Source: Apostichopus japonicus (lineage: Eukaryota; Echinodermata; Holothuroidea; Aspidochirotida; Stichopodidae). Taken from it: DNA of 64,000 nucleotides. This document shows, piece after piece, positions 1 through 14,100 of the stretch. The position numbers and the translations under genes were made by a program. The stretch lies in NCBI RefSeq assembly GCF_037975245.1, contig NC_092564.1:3375984-3439983 (forward strand), given 5' to 3'. Within the stretch, counting starts at the first letter, position 1; each line of letters starts with the position of its first letter. The notes beneath the pieces were generated by a model. That model did not search any database. It was not told where the DNA came from and worked only from the letters and a program-made list of their open reading frames with translations.

Positions 1-2746
1 ATTTTTCAAACGCACAAATTAAAATGCTTGAGAATTTGAATACTACAGTACATTATTTGATATTTGAAATACACAATATGCTACCTATAGTGCATCATTT
101 CAAATCCTTCATGATACACATTAGTAGCATTGATCCACATAGGATGGTCTTTGTTTCAAAAACAAGACATGAGACCAACACTGCAGTCATTGTGCACGTC
201 AGAACAAAGCGAAATTTACTGGAATAGTTGTAAAAACATCAGTTTTTGTGAAGCTGAAAAATAGAGATAAAATATAGTTAAGCAAGGATTACAATGATAC
301 TTGCATTTTGCAATAGGCCTGTTGTCTTATTAAAAATGACTGAAGTCCTCCATGTTGATAAAAATCCAAGACATATATGTACCATACCTCAAGCCTATAC
401 AGTTAGAAATGATTTAATTAGTGTTTGATGGATACGAAAGTATGTACCTTTTCAAGAAAAGCCTGTGAATCACAGATATTTTTCTAAAGCCATGCTGAAT
501 ATGAGCTTTTGAAAATGTTCAATTAAATATTTATTTTAATAACTAGAGGCAGAGATGCAAAAGAAATAAAAAGAGAAAGGGAAAGAAAACGATACACGGC
601 AATGATTGATGACCAGATCTAGAATTGTTAGCTTAAAAAAGAAAGAAAGACATAATAAATTCAACTTACAAGGTCTAAAATTGTTAGCTTATATAAAGAA
701 AGGAAGACTTAATAAATTCAACTTACAACATCGAACTGACAACATGGTAAAAGTCTAAACAAAGCTATATAGATACAACAGTCTGTACAGTAATCTGTAA
801 ATAATAACCTTTAGTCAACAAAATGTTTTGATCAACTTTTCTTTTTCTTTTTTGCTTGGAATATTTTATCCAGATTCGTCTGATCGTAGAAGTTTTTACC
901 TTGTTTGATTTTCTTCACTTTTCATTCGCTTACATTTGTTGCGATGCCTCGCGGCTAGTGTTGGTCATGAGCCTTTGGTTTTCTTCTTTCAATGATGTTT
1001 ATTTTCTCCACCTCTACCAAATGAGTGAAATTTTGTTCAATTTGACAAACCGACTGTCCATCACGCCCTGCAGGTGTTTGAAAGCCCTCTCTTGGTACCA
1101 AAAGGAAATGTTTAAATGTCAGTGGAAGTTGATAAATTAATGGGTTTGTACATGATTGGTTAAGCATTAAGCCCCTTCAACGTCACCTCCCTATCTCACA
1201 GTAAGTAGAAGGGAAATTTCACTTGACAAGGAAAGAATCGCCCAAAAACAAAAAAGAAAAAAGAAAAAAAGGGCTTCTCTCGTAATATACAGAAAATGTT
1301 TGCCTGCAGGAGACAAATAGTGAAGATGGTTATAGATGGACAGACATAAAAAGGGCCGCATTCAAGGTAGATATGGTTCAGTCTTAAAGAAAAAAAATCT
1401 ACTCAAACCAACACCAAAGAGTAGTTAAAGATCTTGGTATTAAGAAAAGTACTTGTTACCCAACAGTATTGCATATCAGCTTATTAATGCATGAGGTAAA
1501 GTTTGAGCATACTTTAGAGACAAGATGAAAGTAGGGCGAGGTGAATGTTTCCATTCGTTGCAGGATGATTTATAAACTTCCAGAAGAATCTAGCAAAGTC
1601 GATGGCATGTTCCGTGTCCTTAGGACGAAAGTTTTTTCTTCCAAAAGTCACTCTGTGATCTAATGTGACTTCAAATTTGATTAGTAAGCCTGGCCCCCCA
1701 TGTTTTTGCAATTTAAGCAAAGTTTTGCTGAAGACTATATCACAACTTAATTTAAAACCAGCGTAGTCTTAGAGTTTTGCAGCTAGAAATGTCTAAACTA
1801 CCTGAAGTATGAATGAGTGTTTCCGGTAATCTGTATGCAGTGCACGTTTTCTAGAAATGATGGGATATGGTAAACACTTTACGCAGAAAACGGCTTTTGC
1901 TTTGTACATGTTTTTGGTCACGTGAAGCATCTGATCTGTTGATCTATTCGGCCTACTGTACTTCATGAGGTCAAGAGGTCAGACATGTTGCTTAACTGTC
2001 ATATAATAAAATAAATATATACCATATATTAAATTGCTGTTACTGTCACTGTACAAAAGAACTAATACCTGGAATATAAAATTACACTTTTCCTATAGAG
2101 ATCCACTGTTAGTGTTTAATATAAATATAAATAGTGTTTGAGTTGATATTTGATAACTTTCTCGGTGCCGTTGTGTTTTATTACATCTAGTATCATTTAA
2201 TAGAGCTCACTATCTAGCTTTGAGTAACCAATTAATAAAATTTCATTTCACAAAAGTGGAGTAAAAGTCCCAACATTTTGAAATTTTTGATGTTGACACT
2301 TGATATTATTTTGATAACCATGAAAAGTGTCTGAAGGACAACATGGTGAGGAATGAATCATGCTCTGTTAAATTAATGAATTAATTAATCATATAACTTC
2401 ATTTGATGGAAAACAATCTTGCCAATTGTCTCTGTTTGATCAACAGCAATCTTTATTTTAAGTAATACTTTGTAAAAGTTGTCAATGGAACTAAAAAATA
2501 ACCTGATTTGAGGTATACCATAATACTAAGTATTACTTTAGAGGTTAAAGCCAATATTTGACCTCAAAATGCTCTACCTGTAATTCAAAGTATATTTCTG
2601 TTTTAAATGGAAGCTGAATTGTTTCAACATTTGATTGTTCTTCAACCTTACCCGCTGTTTATGTCGGGGAAGTCTGCTTAACGATTATATACTGTAGCTG
2701 TCTCTTTAACATCAGAGATACGGTACTCTCTGTTTTAGTGATTCTC
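1..2746. other. AT-rich non-coding DNA, no gene seen
   Basis: No exon, RNA gene or recognisable transposon end was found here. Short open frames have no recognisable domain and look like chance. Visible content is a two-copy tandem duplication (listed separately), an A-rich tract near 1240-1270, and otherwise unique AT-rich sequence. It is probably part of a long intron or the upstream flank of the THSD7-like gene, which is an inference from position only. Confidence 0.55.
616..728. repeat. Two-copy tandem duplication, about 56 bp unit
   Basis: The segments 616-671 and 672-728 are similar along their whole length. Both carry the block AATTGTTAGCTTA near the start and end in AATAAATTCAACTTACAA. 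They differ by a few substitutions and by the purine run in the middle, so this is an old local duplication with no coding content. Confidence 0.8.
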
Positions 2747-2754
2747 TCTTCAAC

Positions 2755-3368
2755 CAGTGGCGTCGCCAAGGGGTGGCCAGGGGGGGCATGTGCCCTCCCA
2801 AAAAATTTGTGCCCCCAGGTGACGCCCAAATACTATTTGTAGTGTTAAAATAAAATACTCAAACAAAAAATTTTTTAAAGGACGAAACGTATGATGTTCA
2901 TCAGTAAAACATCTTTCCACCGACCATCACAATAACCAGTTGTTTTCTCACTAACAATGTCACAGAGGCTCTGACGTGAATGGCTAGTGCTTAAACTTCA
3001 CTGCTACCCTGCATGAATTTACTTTTGAATTTTCAACACTCTATTCAAAAAAAATATTATCAAAGCAAAAGGGTTAATTTCCGTTTCTTGTGTAACTTTT
3101 AAAAAAAAAAAAAAAAATAAAAAAAAAATATAAGTATCGAACAGATTAAGTCCGAAAATCCTTGAACATAAAGTTACTTCAAATTTAGTTGCAAATTATG
3201 GCACCAGATTGCATCCAAGGATGCTTAATTAATAAAAAATATGGTAAAATAGGAACCCCATCCCCTTAAACCCCTCCCCCAGAACGACATTCACAAATAA
3301 ACATTGGCCCCCTAATTGTGTTGCCCTCCCTGTGCACCCCAAGATTGAAATATCTGGTGATACCATCG
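2755..3368. mobile_element. Decayed non-autonomous hAT-like element
   Basis: The left end reads CAGTGGCGTCGCCA, a typical hAT-type terminus. The right end, read on the minus strand from 3368, is a decayed version in which TGGTATCACCA replaces TGGCGTCGCCA, mostly CpG-type changes. The flanks share CTTCAAC (2748-2754 and 3369-3375), compatible with an eroded 8-bp target duplication. Subterminal G-rich and C-rich blocks (2775-2790, 3260-3350) pair loosely. There is an A-rich run near 3103-3130. No transposase frame is present. Confidence 0.55.
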
Positions 3369-3376
3369 CTTCAACT

Positions 3377-6300
3377 GATATATAATACTGGATCCGTTTA
3401 CCAGGCTTTGTCACCAATTGTGTCCAGTTCACATGTACTATAAGCTGTTTTAGGATAGATTGGAGTGCGCGTACACTATAGGAGACAGTTATGTATCATC
3501 ATAACACTTGAACCAGTTGTAGGGATTTTAATAGGTGTCACGATAACAGAATTTGATAAACATGTTAAATATATCTACACATATATACGTGTATAGGAGA
3601 TTTGAAATATATATAATGACAGGGAATTTGATAACCATGTTAAAGATATCTAAACATATACATGTATAGGAGATTTGAAATATATAAAGTGACAGGGAAT
3701 TTGTCCTTCTCTCGTCTGCCTCAGAAAAGTGCCTTGACTTCCGAACTTTGGATAGTCTGAAATGATAGCATTTTCCCTTCATGTTTAACAATTGCATGTT
3801 GGAGCAAACCTTCTGGGCCACTCTGAGGTGTGACACGATGGAATATAATGAAGATATACAGAGAGGCTTGTTGTCGAAGAGGCAGAACTTTATAAAATTT
3901 TCATGTGATCAAAGGAATATTTGCCATTACTGATTCATATTTCTGAAGGCCATCCATGAATATCTATATGCATTATATATGTGGCATTAAGTTAACTTAA
4001 CAAACTAAGGGTGCAGGTCTCTTTTATTTGTACTTCAAAAGTACATGTCATCCTGTAACATATTCCATATAAACTGAAGTACAGAGGTTGATGAACTCGG
4101 TGCCTCAAATAGCTGATGGCTATTTTTATCCACATTTTGAGATCTGTTTGACCGTAAAACATTTTTCTCATACTTAAAAGTGCATTTTGGCATTGGGTTG
4201 TGTTACTTTGTGTCACTCAGACCAAGCGATGTCATATTTATACATCATTTCCTTGTCCCTCCTGTTAACTTGTTAGATCTGCGAGGTGCATCACAACCCA
4301 ATTTGTTTGTTCCAATGTACAGTATTGTACCTTTCGAGAGTTAAATATTGATTGTTTATTCAATTGTTGGGAGAATTTTGTGTCCAGTTCCTGACGTTTC
4401 TGCCCAATTCTTGAGTTTCCTGTGTGATTTTAGTCAAATTGAAGTATAATATACAGATAAATTGTTTCGGCACTCAACATATCTTATCTTTCCTTTAATA
4501 GTCTACAGTAGTAATTACTGAGTATACCTGCAAATTGTGACTATAGTCTATATATTTTACATGCAGCTTTAACATATATCCAATGTATATCCAGTGTTTA
4601 TATATATTGGATATGTACTTCCAATTTATATCTATGCATCCAACGTACATATATCCACTATATATATCCAATATATTGAAGAGTCTGCATGTGATAATTA
4701 TAAAAGTTCACCATACTGTTAAGTGTAAAATGACTGAACTATGTTTAACCCCACAGGCTGCTGTTTCATTATTTAGTAGATTTTAGACTTACTGTATGTT
4801 CAATATATGTCAGGGATAGTGTTAAATATGTACTGATTGAATTGCAGCTAGTACTGCAGTGAAAAGCAACTTATAAAAGGTACTATAGGTCTATATCCTA
4901 AAATGTAAATTGATCAAATCTCAGATAATTGAAGATTGATGGTTTTTGATAATGCTTTATATATTCGAAAGAGTTTTGAATTGTACATGACATTATATTT
5001 ACCGAGATGTGCAGAACATATGTGCATCATCGTAAGTACCATTAGTATTTAACCTAAAGGGACTTGTAGTTTTAAGAAATCAAATGTCAAGATTCCCATC
5101 AAGATGCAAAATTCATCTCATTTTTGAGCTGATAATTAAGTTGTAAAAATTAAGATCAATTTGAAATGTGTATATGGTAAACAAAGGTACATTCCCTTCT
5201 TCTTCTTATTTAGCTTGGAAATGAATGAATTTAAGTGGAATGAGTGGAGTTGGAAGGGAAGGGGGGAAGGGGAGGTGGGAAGGGAGAGGCGGGTGGGAAG
5301 AACAGCTTGGCAGATAATGTTGATTCCACAATGCTTAACATGGTTTTGCTGGAATTTCCATATGCTTGGTTACTCTAAATTCTGTGCAAAGTTTGTCAGT
5401 GAAGTTCTATTTATGTTACTTACAGTAGATGATGCAAGCTAGAAACAAAAACAAGGATAGAAATGTCCTATATTAGCAAGCTTAGCTTAGAAAAAAAGAA
5501 GAAATTATTTAGTAGCTCAGATTTACTGTATCCCTTCTTTATACAAATGATTGCAGAGTATTTGGTGGAAGTTTCAGTTTGATTTTTTTCCACATTTTTG
5601 TCCTTATAAAAATAATTATGTTTTTAATACATAGATAAAGAGAATCATTTGCACACCATTAATAGCAACAGGTTATTGATTTTGTGGGGAAATCAGAGAT
5701 TCTGTCCTATGGGACTAAAGTAATGAATTTATACATGGAGTATTGGCATAGGAGAATTACAGGGAAAGGGTTTATTACATGTTGCTAGGCAACACAACAT
5801 AACACAAGGTATTATCACTTCTAAATGAGTTGTGCAATATATTATGTATATTATGTGCAAATTTGATATAAATACCTGTGATATACTTTTAGTGTAATCG
5901 ATGATTACGGAAGGCCTACCTGTATGTGTCTTGGAGGTTTTGAAATACTGTACACCATCGAGAAATACAGTTAGTCGCCAATTGCAAGGGTACAAATAAC
6001 TTGAAAAGTTGTAGTTTGTCAATTGTTATTCCTATATATGGTAAACCTAGTATCAAAAAGATCTGATTAGGAACGAATTGTAGTTAATTTTAAGTAGATT
6101 TAATTAGGTATTTTAAGATGTCCAGTTGTATATATGGTATTATGATCAGGTCATGATGATTGCATCAAAATATCTCAAGTGTCTGTAGCTCCTTATTGTG
6201 ATGACATCACGTTGTTACCATGCCAACAGTTGCATGACTAACTGCATTCTGAAAGTGATTCTTAATTTGTTTGACAGTGCAATCTAGAGTTTGATCATAG

Positions 6301-7351
6301 AATATTAACATTCTGATATTTCATTTTTTAATTAATAAGTTAAAGAATGAATTCATTTATAGGTTTTTCTTTGTTTTCGTGCTACACACATGTAAGCAAA
6401 GAGAATCCATTAATATATTCTGTGAGAACATGGTTATCTTGGGATATCAGATTTATGAATGTTCTATTAGACTATTACCATAACAAAAATGACTACAGTA
6501 TAACAACCACGTTCCATTACCATACTACAATTGGTTCAATCTCAAATAACTTCAGTCAAGTGAATATTGTTTTTCTACTAATGACAACTTATTATCTGTT
6601 TTCATGAAGCAGAAAATTTGTATTAATGTTATTAAAAGCAAACAATTGTCCTTCCATCGGTGCAGACTAATTCCCACCCATTCTTTCTTAGTGTAATTAT
6701 AGTCCATTAGTTCAAACAGACAATTCGAGGGAACTTCCTATCTCCCAAATTCCTGTAGTTAGCTGGTAATGAGTCCGATCACATGAATGATATGAATAAC
6801 GACTTCAGTCAAGTTGGTATAAGACTGATCATTCATTGCATTAGTCCTATGTAAGCATCCATGTCTGTCTCCTGTGGACTAATCAGTATAAAAAAAATTA
6901 GCCAAATTAACTTTGACAAAAAAAAATCCCGTGTTCAGCACATTTGCTTGGTGCAAACTTTATTCAGTCATGTGAAAAAGAACCAGTTTCCAGCATTTCT
7001 GGAAAGGTGAACGAAAAAGTTGTGTGACGATGTGTCCATGCATGATCTCTGCTTTATTAATGAGAATTCCAGACCTATATATTGCCTCATTACTGACGTA
7101 TGTTGCACCATTTGGAACCTAATTTACTATCCCAGTTTAAATCAATTACCCTCCATCTAGTGTATTGATGAAAGAAAATGATGGGAATCTGGTACAAGGT
7201 CTCAAAGCAGAGAGAAGAAAGAATTTAGAAGGAAGGAATAAATGTATGATTCCTCTGAGGTTATAATGTATTAATTCATGTGAGATTACTGTAAGTATGG
7301 AAACAATGATTACCAATGCAGTAGGTACTTTACATAAATCTCCCTGAATTT
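3377..7351. other. AT-rich non-coding DNA, no gene seen
   Basis: No exon or RNA gene was recognised. It contains a 74-bp tandem duplication (3549-3696), several ATATCCA-type words near 4570-4680, and a short purine-rich G tract near 5255-5290. The open frames present show no domain or splice context. Confidence 0.5.
3549..3696. repeat. Two-copy tandem duplication, 74 bp unit
   Basis: Units 3549-3622 and 3623-3696 both run from GAATTTGATAA through TATAGGAGATTTGAAATATA to GACAGGG, with scattered substitutions. Confidence 0.8.
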
Positions 7352-7359
7352 ACAACAAC

Positions 7360-8134
7360 CAGTGGCGAACTGGCCACACAGGCATTTGGGCAATGCCCGG
7401 TGGCCCGATGGGCCGGTGGGCTAGGGAGCCTGGTAAAATTTAGGCCTACAGGTACAGCCCATTTTCACAGTAGTTAACAGAATACAGACGGGCTGTGTAG
7501 AACCATATATTTCAACTGTGAGAATCAGTCATGTAAAGACTGTCCTCGATCTCTGCTGCTACAAGGTGCTCCTCAAGTTGAACCTTTTCACCGATGCTTA
7601 CAAGAGCATTGGGCTTGCCTACAAGCTGCTGGTAACGTTACCTGTGTCACAAGTGGCATCTGAATGTTCTTTCTCTGCTTTGAAGAGAATCAAAAACCGT
7701 TTGAGAAGTGCAATGACACAAGAACATCTTGAGGCTTCATGTTGATGTCTGTGGAAAAAAAAAGGATCTTGGCCAAACTTGACACTAAAAGTATCATTGA
7801 TGGTGTGGCTGCCACAAGCAGCGAACTGCGTAGGCTCCTATAGACATGACATGTGCTTGTGTTATTGCAGATATATGTTTTAGTGGATTTTATTTAGGTT
7901 TTTTTTACAATTTTTTTTCAAGCATTAAAATCCAGTCTAAAACATATATTTTTGTTTAAATTTTTAACTTTCCTCAGTTTAATCAAGTGTTGCTTCTGGA
8001 AATTACAAAATTGAGAAATATAGCACCATTTTGCCACTAGGCATTCCTTAACTTCAAAAAAATCTCCCCTTACACCCCTCCCCCGGTCTAAGTGAAAAAT
8101 GCCCGGGCCGGTTTTAAGACCCAGTCCGCCCCTG
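7360..8134 (+). mobile_element. hAT transposon remnant, deleted copy with TSD
   Basis: The element starts CAGTGGCGAACTGG and ends CCAGTCCGCCCCTG, which reverse-complements to CAGGGGCGGACTGG (12 of 14 matches). It is flanked by a perfect 8-bp target-site duplication, ACAACAAC, at 7352-7359 and 8135-8142. End structure and TSD length are diagnostic of the hAT superfamily. At 775 bp it is far shorter than an autonomous hAT. Inside is a fragment encoding the transposase C-terminal dimerisation region, so it derives from an autonomous element by internal deletion. Subterminal GGGCCGG words occur near both ends. Confidence 0.92.
7518..7745 (+). pseudogene. hAT transposase C-terminal (hATC dimerisation) fragment
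   Basis: A 75-codon open stretch translates to a peptide with the core LPVSQVASECSFSALKRIKN followed by RLRSAMTQEHLEA. This matches the conserved C-terminal dimerisation block of hAT transposases (the pattern P-x-S-x-A-x-E-x-x-F-S, then K-N-R-L-R). The DNA-binding and catalytic regions are missing, and no start codon or full-length frame is supported. The peptide ends at a stop just before a purine run. It sits inside the element bounded by 8-bp target duplications, so it is a transposon relic and not a host gene, although hATC segments are sometimes domesticated. Confidence 0.85.
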
Positions 8135-8142
8135 ACAACAAC

Positions 8143-11100
8143 TCACCCTGATAAAGTATACTGTAACTTCACTGCCGATTGTACTGTACCTCATACATTT
8201 CCTGGTTCAGCACTTAGTCTACTACAGGGCATCATTTAGTCTTCAAAGTTTGTATAGTACTTTTGAAGGATAGGAGTTTTGTCTTTTGTAGATTGCTATT
8301 GTTCCTAAATTAAAAAAAAAAAAACTGTTTAATATGTACATTTTTGCACTTGAATCTATACTGTAGCAATGTCACCATTCTGCATAGCATTTATCATTGC
8401 AATACTGACTAATTTATTCCCTGTACTGGGGTATTCTTATATTCTTATATTCTTACAAATTTGTTCAATCTAAATGCCATTTTATGACCTCCCTACATGA
8501 CATATATATATGGTTACAGCATAACACCATAACTGTTACAATTGTCCCGCTGTAATTTAGTTTGACCCAGATTTGCAGAACTTGCAACGTGTTTCTAATT
8601 CTACTCCTTGACATTTCTCAGGTTGGTTCTATCCATTCCCAAAAGCATAATATGGCCTTCGCATGGCAGCCAAGTTTACTCTTAGAAAGCATCTTACCCT
8701 CTAGGATTAAAGTCACTGGAACATCCATCCTCCGGTAGGTTTCATCGCCGTGGTGATGAAGAATGAGAATAATTGAAGTGGTATGGATGGCCCTTGGAGT
8801 CCTGAACAAATACCATTTCTCTGTTCGGTCAAGTACATCCGGTTATTGTGGACACAATATTGTTTGTAGACTAACCAGACCGGCTTGTCAAGCCATAGAT
8901 ATATGTACACAGGAAGAATTGATTTTATCAATTGTGTTTGGATGGAGTACTTTTATTGGAAGCTTGTATTCAAGGAAATGAATTTTGAAGTTAAAACGGA
9001 CATTAAGGGTCTCATTCAGTTTCCAGATTGTAAAGACAAACACGTAGAACGTAATAACCATTAAAAGATAAAAATAACAAAAAAATTGTATGCTTGGGAC
9101 AAGAAGACTCACAAAATAAGTTTGTCTTTAATATCAATTCAAAAGAAGCAAAATGGAAGGTGATTTTGTTAATATGCGTATGTATGGCCAGTATGATATA
9201 AACATTTGAACTAAATTTTCCCAGTATTTTTCTCAACTATTTTTGTTAAACCATTATTACGCTGCATTTCTGAGATGATATAAGGAATTAATGTAGCCAT
9301 GATGTGTTTAGATGAAATGGACAGAATGGGCATATCTTGAAAGTCTAAATCTTAAATAAACTTGTAATCTTGAATAAATGAATTTGAAAGAGCTGGCTTA
9401 CAAATTGTTATAAATGGATCTACATGACGTGACAACTCACTACTTAAAGCAAATATTACATATTTGAGTCTAATTGACAGAGTCATGGTGATACCATGCT
9501 TAACCATTCAAGGAAAGGTAAGTAAGAAATGTATTTACAAAGTATATGTAGATTTGATTCAATCCTCAAAAGTTTGTCGCCTACACTGTTAATGGTGATA
9601 TTAAACACAGGAGCAAATTGGAAATCTTTCTCAAATTCTCAAGCTGATGAACTTAGTCATTAAATGTCATGGGTTTTAATTCTCCCCCCTCCCTCCCCTC
9701 CTATCCCTGTTGCATTTTCTCTCCTTTAAAGTACAATATAAATCAGTGAAAGCTGTATACCATTTTCCCTGTTCACATGTATTTATCTTTGCTCATGTAC
9801 ACAGTGTAATAATAAGTCCTTTATTCATAACACGCAATTTGAGGTAATTCTTTAAATATTTCTCAAACTGCTACAGTTAGCTGGTAATAACTCCAATCAC
9901 ATGATATAAAACAAAATAACTCAAAAGTAATTAAGATTTCTTCTAACGATTCGACTCTTGCAAAGTTACATGTACCATGTCAGTGATGTCTTTACCTGCT
10001 TTGAACTATTAAAGTGGTCGATACTAGTTTAGACATTTTATGTTAACAGATTTCATAGAGGGTTCAACATCCCACCATATGTTTCACTACATACAGTACA
10101 GTAGTGTGACAAATAAAAAAAAGAAGCTTTTTTGTGCATTTTATTCATGACCTTAATATCGAATGGCCAATATCCTCCCCCCCCTCCCTCCCCCCCAAAA
10201 AAAGAAAACCCCAAAAATCAACCGAGAAAACTGCTTTAAAATGAATTGGAGGCATCAGCAGTATCAAAAAGAAAGATCATGGCAAAATATTAAAAAAAGA
10301 AGAAAAATTGATCTTTTTTTCTGAAAGATTTGAAGTTTGTACATTAATACTTTAATGGTAAATTATCAGTGTTACCATGTGAATATATACATGCAGGCAT
10401 ATAGAACTGGTGACCTTTACGCTATATCCACAAGGGACATAACAATGTGATATAAACTTGAAACGATATTAATAAATTTCCATCATGAATCCAGAGATTG
10501 AAAATGAAATCTTTCCTTAACATGAAATCTTTTTCATATTTGAATTTCTCGAAATGTTAATGAATCAAAAGTACGAAACGTGTAGTCTAGGGTTATTAGT
10601 CCCAAAGGTAGTGTCATTTAGGACTTTGTTTATACGTGATGCAAAAGGTGATGAGTTTTACGATTAACAATGTTTATATTGATTCTAGAAAATGAAATTG
10701 AAAATAGATGAAGATGGAAAGGAGAGAGAAGTACACTGTCACTTTTCAAATGGTCCAAAAATTTGAGTTTTGTTGAAAGATTATTTTCTAATTGGCTGTA
10801 CATTAGGGGTTAGGGGAGGTGGGGGGTGAGGTTTAATTATTTTCATACAAACAAAATTGTGACCAGAAAAATTGCTTTCAAAAGTTTGATACTTTGTTTT
10901 CTTAACTCTTTTAATTTTGCAAGAAGTGATTGTTAGGACAATGTGACATTTAAAAACTTTTACTTTGCAGTTTTTGGAAATGAATATTGCACTAATTTAT
11001 TTATCTAACAAAGTTAAAATTTTGAGAATATGGAATAAAGGTATATGTTATTCATTTAAAAACACTAACCTGTGAGTGTAGTTTTCATAATTTTGTATGT

Positions 11101-14100
11101 GGTCTTGTTTGTACGTAATCTTGTGTGCAAAGAAAGTTACGAAAGCTGAATCAAACTTAGCATCTATTACTAATCATTAATTTGCAGTAGACATTAAAGC
11201 AACTTTTTATTCAGTAAGCAATAGTTGTGCATATAATTTTCGAGAGATCTGTCTGTAATTACCACATAATAAAGTTTGCAGTTGATCAGGTGAAGATATA
11301 TCCACCTGTAGAACTTGCACTACACTGGCTAGCATGATAATGGTGATGATTAATTAAATTAATTGAATAATAAATTTAGGGGGATTGATAAGCAACGGAA
11401 CCCTCAACTTTTAAGTTATAGCAATGTTTGTTACCCCAAACTCATGTTCATTACATGACAGATAACAGTTAGTAAAATTCATCAGCAACTTGGACAGTGT
11501 TTTAAAGTTTAGAATTTTGTTTATTTTTTATGTCAATAGTCAAGAAATATAGTGTTCAACTGCTTTCTGCTCTGTCGTGGAAATTGATTAAATGATGCTA
11601 TTTGTAACATCCATGTAAGAATTACTTCTGCAACATGTATGTATCACTCCTGTCTAATACACATGTATGTATTTATGTAAGTAACCCTGTATCTATTAAA
11701 ATTTACAAATTATAACTATATAGTTCATTGACAGTTAAGTCATACTTCCAGATGTATGCCTTAATTCAGATAATTGAATACAACTCAATCAAATTGTTCA
11801 ACATAATTTCCATGTAATATTTATCTGGCGTGTTTATATAAGCAGTTTTCCTCCCCCTTTGGGCTGAATTTATTTTGAACGCTTAAAAGATTGTAATCAG
11901 TCAGTCTGGCGTAGTGTGTATACTCCGTTGCCACTTATATTTACAATATCTATGTCTACATGGTTGTCTGATTTCCCCCACCATCAAAACCAAATTGCAA
12001 AAGTTATGAATTCCCCTCGCATAAAGTATACTTCATTTGGTTACTTCTGCAGTATCTGTACTTACAGAGTCAAGCCAGTCTTTTGCTTCCTAGCAACACT
12101 TGCTTTCCCAAGGGGTCAAGAACCCAAGAACGCAACCTCTTTTTGCAATACCAAAATGGAAAGGAAGTCCTTGATATTATTATTTGAGAAAATAAGAAAA
12201 AGGTCAACCATATAAAACTTGAAATCCTGTAGTTGAAATCCCCAGTGGGGTGGTGACCCCTGAAGCCATTAGTGAGTAATACTGGTGATTATGGGAATGG
12301 CAGATTGAGTTCTGGAAAAAATGGACTGTTATATGGATGAGGAATATCTATAGAAGATGGCCATTCTAGAAGATGAATTTCTCATTTAAAACACATCGGC
12401 TTAAAACGTGAAGGGAGAGTCAACAATAAAAATGTTGGATGGAGAAAATATGCAGTATTTAAAACTTTATATGGCTGAAATCAAAATGAAAGGGTGTTGC
12501 CCTTGCAGTAGGTTTTTATAATTGCAGAAAACATTGGAAATTGTCGATGGAATATTTGAAGAATGTAGCGTCAAAGAAGAGAGTGTCAAATTAAAACCAT
12601 AACTTATATAACTTGGATGGAAATGAGTAAAATAAGAATTAAACTTTGCAAAATAAGATTGTTTATATTATAATGTAAGATTTCTATTGTTTGAAAGTGA
12701 GTCCAGTTCTTTGACCAGAGCTGGGTTAATGTTGTATGCCGGTCAAATGCTATAGGCTGCTAAACTTTAATTGTTGATTTTAAAAAACCAATTTTCACTA
12801 CACTGGAATGACAGAAATCATTAAAAATTCTTCCTCATTTTCTCAAAAATTATATTTACGTTAAAGAAAACTAATATTGTCTAAAGAATCGTCTTCCTTT
12901 AAGATGATGATGTAACAACAAATTCTTTCCTCTTTTGAATCTTTGGAAATGTATCAATATCACTTTAGAAGGAGGCACCATTTTGCCCAATTTCATGTCT
13001 AAGTGATACAATTGACAAGGAAACTTCAGCCACACTTCCTTCAAAGGAGAAACATTGTGATTCCAGGGTAATTTGAGAATTTTGTCAATACCAAGGGGAC
13101 CTCAGCAGGCCCCTCGTTTGAAAATCATATCCATGTCGTCTTCCTGTATCGAAGACCCTAAATTTACGGTACCCTATTTTAATAGTCTCCGACAGGTCTC
13201 ATCACCTGCTCTCAGAGACAGGTAAAGAGCTAAAAAAAAAAAGAAAAAAAAAAAAAAAAAGGGAAATAATAAATAAGGATACAAATTTAACTAGATGGTG
13301 AGTAATATCTTCTGGCGTTGTGGTTAAAATGCAGAATTTTCATTCAGAAATGTTTGATTCGTTTAGAATATTGTTATATATTTAACAGTAAAACATTTGT
13401 AGCATCTGTGGTCGCTGCGTTCATGTCTCGCCCTGCATCTGGAGGGACAGCTGGGGGTAACAGATGGGGACAATGTAGGGCAGAGTTCTAACAAATTGCA
13501 ACAACTTGAGTCTCAAGCAACATGTCTTTGGGAAGCTTTTGGCCGTGTAACTGTAAGTCAAAAAGGGAAATTGTCATTTAAGTTTTAGAAAGGCCCTAAT
13601 TGTCAGAGCTGAGCTGACGTTTCAGCTGCAAGAAGAATAAAAATTGTACATTCGGAGAATTTGCTTGATTTTGTTTGTTCTCTCCGATCAGAACGAAGCG
13701 GCATCAATTAAAGAGTAAATCAAACCTCAAGTTACTCTCAGAAGTGTAGACAGTAATTGTTTCTTCTTCGAAAATCTTAGCAAAAAGGAAAGGAGAAATT
13801 ACTATAATACAGGCAAGAGTTAGATTATAAACTTTGCGAGTACAAATTATCCTGGACTGGTACTAAAACCCCTTCTATCAATGAATGTTTAGGTCAGGTC
13901 CTATAAACTTAGCCTAATTTTGTCACCTCAGAATTTTAAAATGCCCTTATACGATGGTTGTAAAAGTAGGTGGAAGGTCAATGCGGCATTTGTGTGATTG
14001 TTTACCTGTAACCATATTTAAAATGTAGGTCACGTTTGTTTTAAGGTCATTTCAAGAATGTCTCCTAAGTGCCTTTTTTATACAGACGCCATTAAATGCC

